From an uncultured Lachnospiraceae bacterium (lineage in GTDB: Bacteria > Bacillota > Clostridia > Lachnospirales > Lachnospiraceae), in the NCBI GenBank assembly GCA_947384285.1, contig CANDGI010000006.1:1-64000 (forward strand): a DNA stretch of 64,000 nucleotides, written 5' to 3'. Shown one piece after another: positions 61,551-64,000 of the stretch. The notes under the pieces were generated by a model. It made no database searches, had not been told where the DNA came from, and worked only from the letters and a program-made list of their open reading frames with translations. Position numbers and translations under genes: made by a program. Positions within the stretch are counted from its first letter, which is position 1. Every line of letters starts with the position of its first letter.

Positions 61551-62890
61551 ATGACTCCCTCCCGGATTCCCCCTGTCCGCCATTGATTACAGTATAATTC
61601 TCTTACAGGCGTATTGTCAACTTTTTGTCTCAAAAACAAGGGTATTATTACCAAAAAAGAAACATCGAGGCTCTTTTTCCTGCGGGAAGGGTAAAAATAT
61701 ACCGGAAGGCAGATGGGCAAATCTGTGGTGAACTTCTTTTCTCCGTCCTTTAGAGACAGCTCCCTGTGATTTTGGCGGAACAATTCTGCAGTAACAACCC
61801 CGCAGATTCTATCCACCGGATAACTGCATCTTCGGTAAATGGGATCACTGTAACAGGCAGCCGAAGATTCAAACAGAAAATATGTTTTATCTCCATCACA
61901 GACCAATTCCTCTGCCATAGGAGGAAATTTGCAGGAGTCATAATAATGATAAACACTTCTTCCAGTCAATGGGTCTTTCCCTGCCTCATAAAAATGAACC
62001 TTCGAGTCGAAATAACGTCCTTGGGATGTGGTAACCGCCAGGTACGTTCTCTCCCCTCTTTCCATAAAAGCAGCCCCGTTGGCAAATTCAGGAATCACGA
62101 TTTCCTCCTGCTTTTCCAATGTAAGGATTTCTCCTTCCTCTTTCCGCTGTTTTCCTACTTTATAGCTTCTAAGCATTCCTCTGCCATTCATCCGGTTGGA
62201 ATAGGTTCCCACCCATAACCGGCCATCATGCCAGGTCACAAAGGAAGCTACCGCGCCGCAATAGACATCCTGCCCGTATTCGGAAAGCTTATAGCTGCTC
62301 TTTCCGGAGTTTACCGCCTCTTTCAAGGTCTCATAAGAAATAACGCTGCAGGCTCTGTCCGTGCTCTTTGCAATCCATATATTTTTTCCATCAAAAGCTA
62401 CGCCTCCCACATGGTTCCTATCCGGCAAAACAATCGTCGTTAAAAGCTCCCGGCTCCCAGGATTTTGGTTGGAAAGCACATACAGCACAGATGGATTAAT
62501 CTTATGTGCGCCCTGCTTGGGATTCTTGTAAAAATCTCCGCTGTCATAAGCGGTCACCAGCATGTAATCCCCTGCAATGCAAATTCCCTGCGGCACCATA
62601 TATCCGCAGCTCTCTCCTAAAATATCCGTGGATTCCAGCCCCGGCACCGGGTCAGCGTCCTCTGGCTGATACAAATTTTCAAAAAAACGGTAATGACTTA
62701 AGGTTTTTTGAAATCTTTTATCATAACGGAAATCCGTGCCAGCCGTATCCGCTGCTGTTTCCATCTTTTCCCAAAAAGAAAGGGCCGCATGGAATTCTTC
62801 TCCTGTTTTTCGGAGACATCCTGCAGCCATTATCATAAAAAGCAACACGCTATATTTGAAAACCATACTGTTTTTATTCTTCTCGCCCAT
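61526..62890 (-). CDS. Secreted beta-propeller-like protein, possible lipoprotein
   Basis: About 454 residues. An N-terminal hydrophobic segment (about 9-24) ends in MAAGC, a weak lipobox. The body has repeated strands with Gly/Asp turns and Trp (GVAFDGKNIWIAKSTDR, SFVTWHDGRLWVGTYSNRMN) like NHL/beta-propeller proteins. The last 50 residues overlap the promoter and start of the next gene, so the original stop may have been lost. Start 62890 follows AAGGA. Function unknown. Confidence 0.72.
   Translation of the reverse strand: MGEKNKNSMVFKYSVLLFMIMAAGCLRKTGEEFHAALSFWEKMETAADTAGTDFRYDKRFQKTLSHYRFFENLYQPEDADPVPGLESTDILGESCGYMVPQGICIAGDYMLVTAYDSGDFYKNPKQGAHKINPSVLYVLSNQNPGSRELLTTIVLPDRNHVGGVAFDGKNIWIAKSTDRACSVISYETLKEAVNSGKSSYKLSEYGQDVYCGAVASFVTWHDGRLWVGTYSNRMNGRGMLRSYKVGKQRKEEGEILTLEKQEEIVIPEFANGAAFMERGERTYLAVTTSQGRYFDSKVHFYEAGKDPLTGRSVYHYYDSCKFPPMAEELVCDGDKTYFLFESSAACYSDPIYRRCSYPVDRICGVVTAELFRQNHRELSLKDGEKKFTTDLPICLPVYFYPSRRKKSLDVSFLVIIPLFLRQKVDNTPVRELYCNQWRTGGIREGVIWEKIRVL
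61591..61620 (-). promoter_or_regulatory. Promoter of the acidic unknown protein gene
   Basis: On the minus strand a perfect TTGACA (61615-61620), 18 bp, TATACT (61591-61596), within the 3' end of the propeller-like gene. Confidence 0.75.
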
Positions 62891-63045
62891 ATCTGTTCCG
62901 TCCTTCATATATGTTCAAAATTCTATTCTTATATTTAGTATAACCTGCAAATTTACAGACATAATTAACAAAAAATGTATATTTTGTAAACTTTTTTGTC
63001 TATTTTGTGCAAATTCTGGAAATTCATGTCAACCAAATGGAATTC

Positions 63046-63074
63046 TTGAATCTGCGGCAAAAAAATGATATGAT
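63046..63074 (+). promoter_or_regulatory. Promoter of the Uma2 pseudogene
   Basis: TTGAAT (63046-63051), 17 bp, TATGAT (63069-63074). The remainder of 62891-63159 is A/T-rich and carries no gene that I can see. Confidence 0.65.
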
Positions 63075-63159
63075 AAGTGTAAAAAAACCTAAATTATAAG
63101 AACTGTATGATTGCAAGCCAAACCCACAAAATATTTTAAGGACAAAAGGATGTGAAAAC

Positions 63160-63400
63160 ATGCCATTACCCGGACAACAGATTTACACATCAAAAGATTA
63201 CTAGAGCTTTCCAGACAGCCAGCGTGCGGTATTAATTGACGGCCAGCTCTACGCCATGGCGCCGCCAGGCTTTATCCACCAAAAGCTGGTCCAGCCATTA
63301 GGACGCGCCATCGGCAATTATCTCTCTGTCCTCTGTGATAAAAGCAAAATATCGGACCGGGGATGCATGATAGCACGAACCTCCGCAAAATGGATAATTA
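63160..63400 (+). pseudogene. Uma2-family (PD-(D/E)XK-like) endonuclease pseudogene
   Basis: With a ribosome site AAGGA, the frame starts MPLPGQQIYTSKDY, hits TAG, then continues in frame FPDSQRAVLIDGQLYAMAPP, GFIHQKLVQPLGRAIGNYL and CDKSKISDRGC. These are Uma2/DUF820 motifs. There is a nonsense codon at residue 15, an internal deletion between GNYL and the CDKSK block, and loss of the C-terminal catalytic region. Confidence 0.82.
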
Positions 63401-63413
63401 TTTTTCCCTTTGA

Positions 63414-63443
63414 TTGCAGCAGGCGGCTGCGGTATGTTATAAT
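63414..63443 (+). promoter_or_regulatory. Promoter of cheC
   Basis: TTGCAG (63414-63419), 18 bp, perfect TATAAT (63438-63443). The spacer contains the dyad GCAGC/GCTGC. Confidence 0.65.
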
Positions 63444-63471
63444 AAAAAAAAATAATTAAGGAGAGATTCTT

Positions 63472-64000
63472 ATGGGCGTAACAGATATAAGCAAATTAAA
63501 TGACATGCAATTAAGCGTATTAACTGAAATTGGAAATATTGGTTCCGGCAATGCCGCAACTGCTTTGGCAACTTTATTAAACACCTTCGTGGATATTGAG
63601 ATTCCTAACATCCATCTGCTTAACTTCGAGGACGTTTCCCAATATCTGGGCGGCCCGGACAACTATGCCCTGGGTCTGACCATCAGCCTGGACGGGGACA
63701 TCCAGGGAATGATGCTTCAGATTATCCAGAAAGAATTTGCAGAAAAATTAATCAATACATTTTATGAAAAAGAGATTACTTCCCTGCACGATATTACGGA
63801 AATGGATTTATCTGTGGTTCGGGAAATGGGCAACATCACCACTGCGGCATATATCAATTCCATCGCCCAGATGACAAATACATTTATCAACATTACGCCG
63901 CCGGAGGATCACATTGACACGATTGGAAATATTTTGGAAATACCTTCCCGCAGCTTTGATTCGCTGGGCAGGAAGGTATTGTACATTGACGAGAGCTTTT
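63472..64000 (+). CDS. cheC: CheC-type chemotaxis phosphatase, 3' end outside window
   Basis: 176 codons are visible. Two CheC helices with the catalytic pattern E-x-G-N are present: EIGNIGSGNAATAL (near 19-32) and EMGNITTAAYINSI (near 121-134). CheC dephosphorylates CheY-P or acts through CheD. AAGGAG precedes the ATG. The second site has N-x-T where many have N-I-x-x-G, still compatible with activity. The downstream genes lie beyond the window, so a chemotaxis cluster cannot be confirmed; a free-standing CheC-like protein is also possible. Confidence 0.88.
   Translation, partial: MGVTDISKLNDMQLSVLTEIGNIGSGNAATALATLLNTFVDIEIPNIHLLNFEDVSQYLGGPDNYALGLTISLDGDIQGMMLQIIQKEFAEKLINTFYEKEITSLHDITEMDLSVVREMGNITTAAYINSIAQMTNTFINITPPEDHIDTIGNILEIPSRSFDSLGRKVLYIDESF

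Noticed and set aside
61526..61700. Programmed frameshift or fusion between the propeller-like and acidic proteins
   Set aside because: The acidic protein has its own consensus promoter and strong ribosome site; simple overlap explains the arrangement.
63256..63459. 67-codon gene starting at MAPPGF
   Set aside because: It is the interior of the Uma2 pseudogene; the homologous frame extends upstream past a nonsense codon.

Overview
The window looks like a piece of a low-to-moderate GC Firmicutes chromosome, most likely a gut-type member of the Lachnospiraceae (Clostridia). The signs are strong AGGAGG ribosome-binding sites, TTGACA/TATAAT promoters, rho-independent terminators, family content (DUF1700, DUF6034-like lipoproteins, AgrA/AgrC-type LytTR and GHKL pairs, CbrC, CheC) and a carbohydrate ABC importer with no linked ATPase. 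All calls were made by reading the sequence; no database search was run, and species cannot be stated.

Layout. 1-6.3 kb: two tRNAs (Gly, Pro), then a minus-strand housekeeping block (phosphodiesterase, XTP/dITP pyrophosphatase, cell-wall amidase, C1-type protease, RNA methyltransferase, rhodanese). 6.3-10.4 kb: a plus-strand response regulator / ABC exporter / histidine kinase module of the antimicrobial-peptide-resistance kind. 10.5-13.3 kb: a large unknown cyclic-nucleotide-binding-domain protein and a DUF1700 protein. 13.4-19 kb: tRNA-Arg and a five-gene peptide/nickel-type ABC importer whose ATPase genes are separated by a MITE-like element. 19.5-25.8 kb: a hybrid histidine kinase with a separate Hpt protein, then a LytTR/GHKL pair and a charged unknown protein. 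26-36 kb: an accessory stretch (WYL-like/SF1 helicase/nuclease-like fusion, paired DUFs, WYL regulator, PIN-like protein, XRE regulator, CbrC, Fic remnant, C39-like protease). 36-41 kb: carAB and two gene fragments. 41-46 kb: sugar ABC importer and a MATE transporter. 46-50 kb: a two-gene ATPase + TPR system behind a 20-bp satellite. 50-57 kb: membrane and lipoprotein genes resembling an exporter operon without its ATPase. 57.6-60 kb: rubredoxin / response regulator / kinase operon. 60-64 kb: SDR enzyme, unknown proteins, a Uma2 pseudogene and the start of cheC.

Two features stand out. First, the window is unusually rich in short tandem repeats of unrelated sequence (units of 20, 27, 30, 34, 36, 67, 68 and 79 bp), both inside genes and between them, plus two dispersed repeat families; one is a MITE with 17-bp terminal inverted repeats whose end supplies the stop codon of an ABC ATPase gene. 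Second, the best candidates for poorly described biology are the split ATPase/TPR pair (46.4-49.3 kb), the helicase-nuclease fusion (26.1-29.2 kb), the 757-residue cyclic-nucleotide-binding protein (10.5-12.8 kb) and the rubredoxin-led two-component operon (57.7-59.9 kb).

Working together: the regulator at 6.6 kb probably drives the ABC exporter through direct repeats at 7333-7365. The hybrid kinase and the Hpt protein form a phosphorelay with no output regulator in the window. The sugar importer shows a terminator between binding protein and permeases that should give excess binding protein. The ATPase and TPR genes overlap and are almost certainly co-translated.
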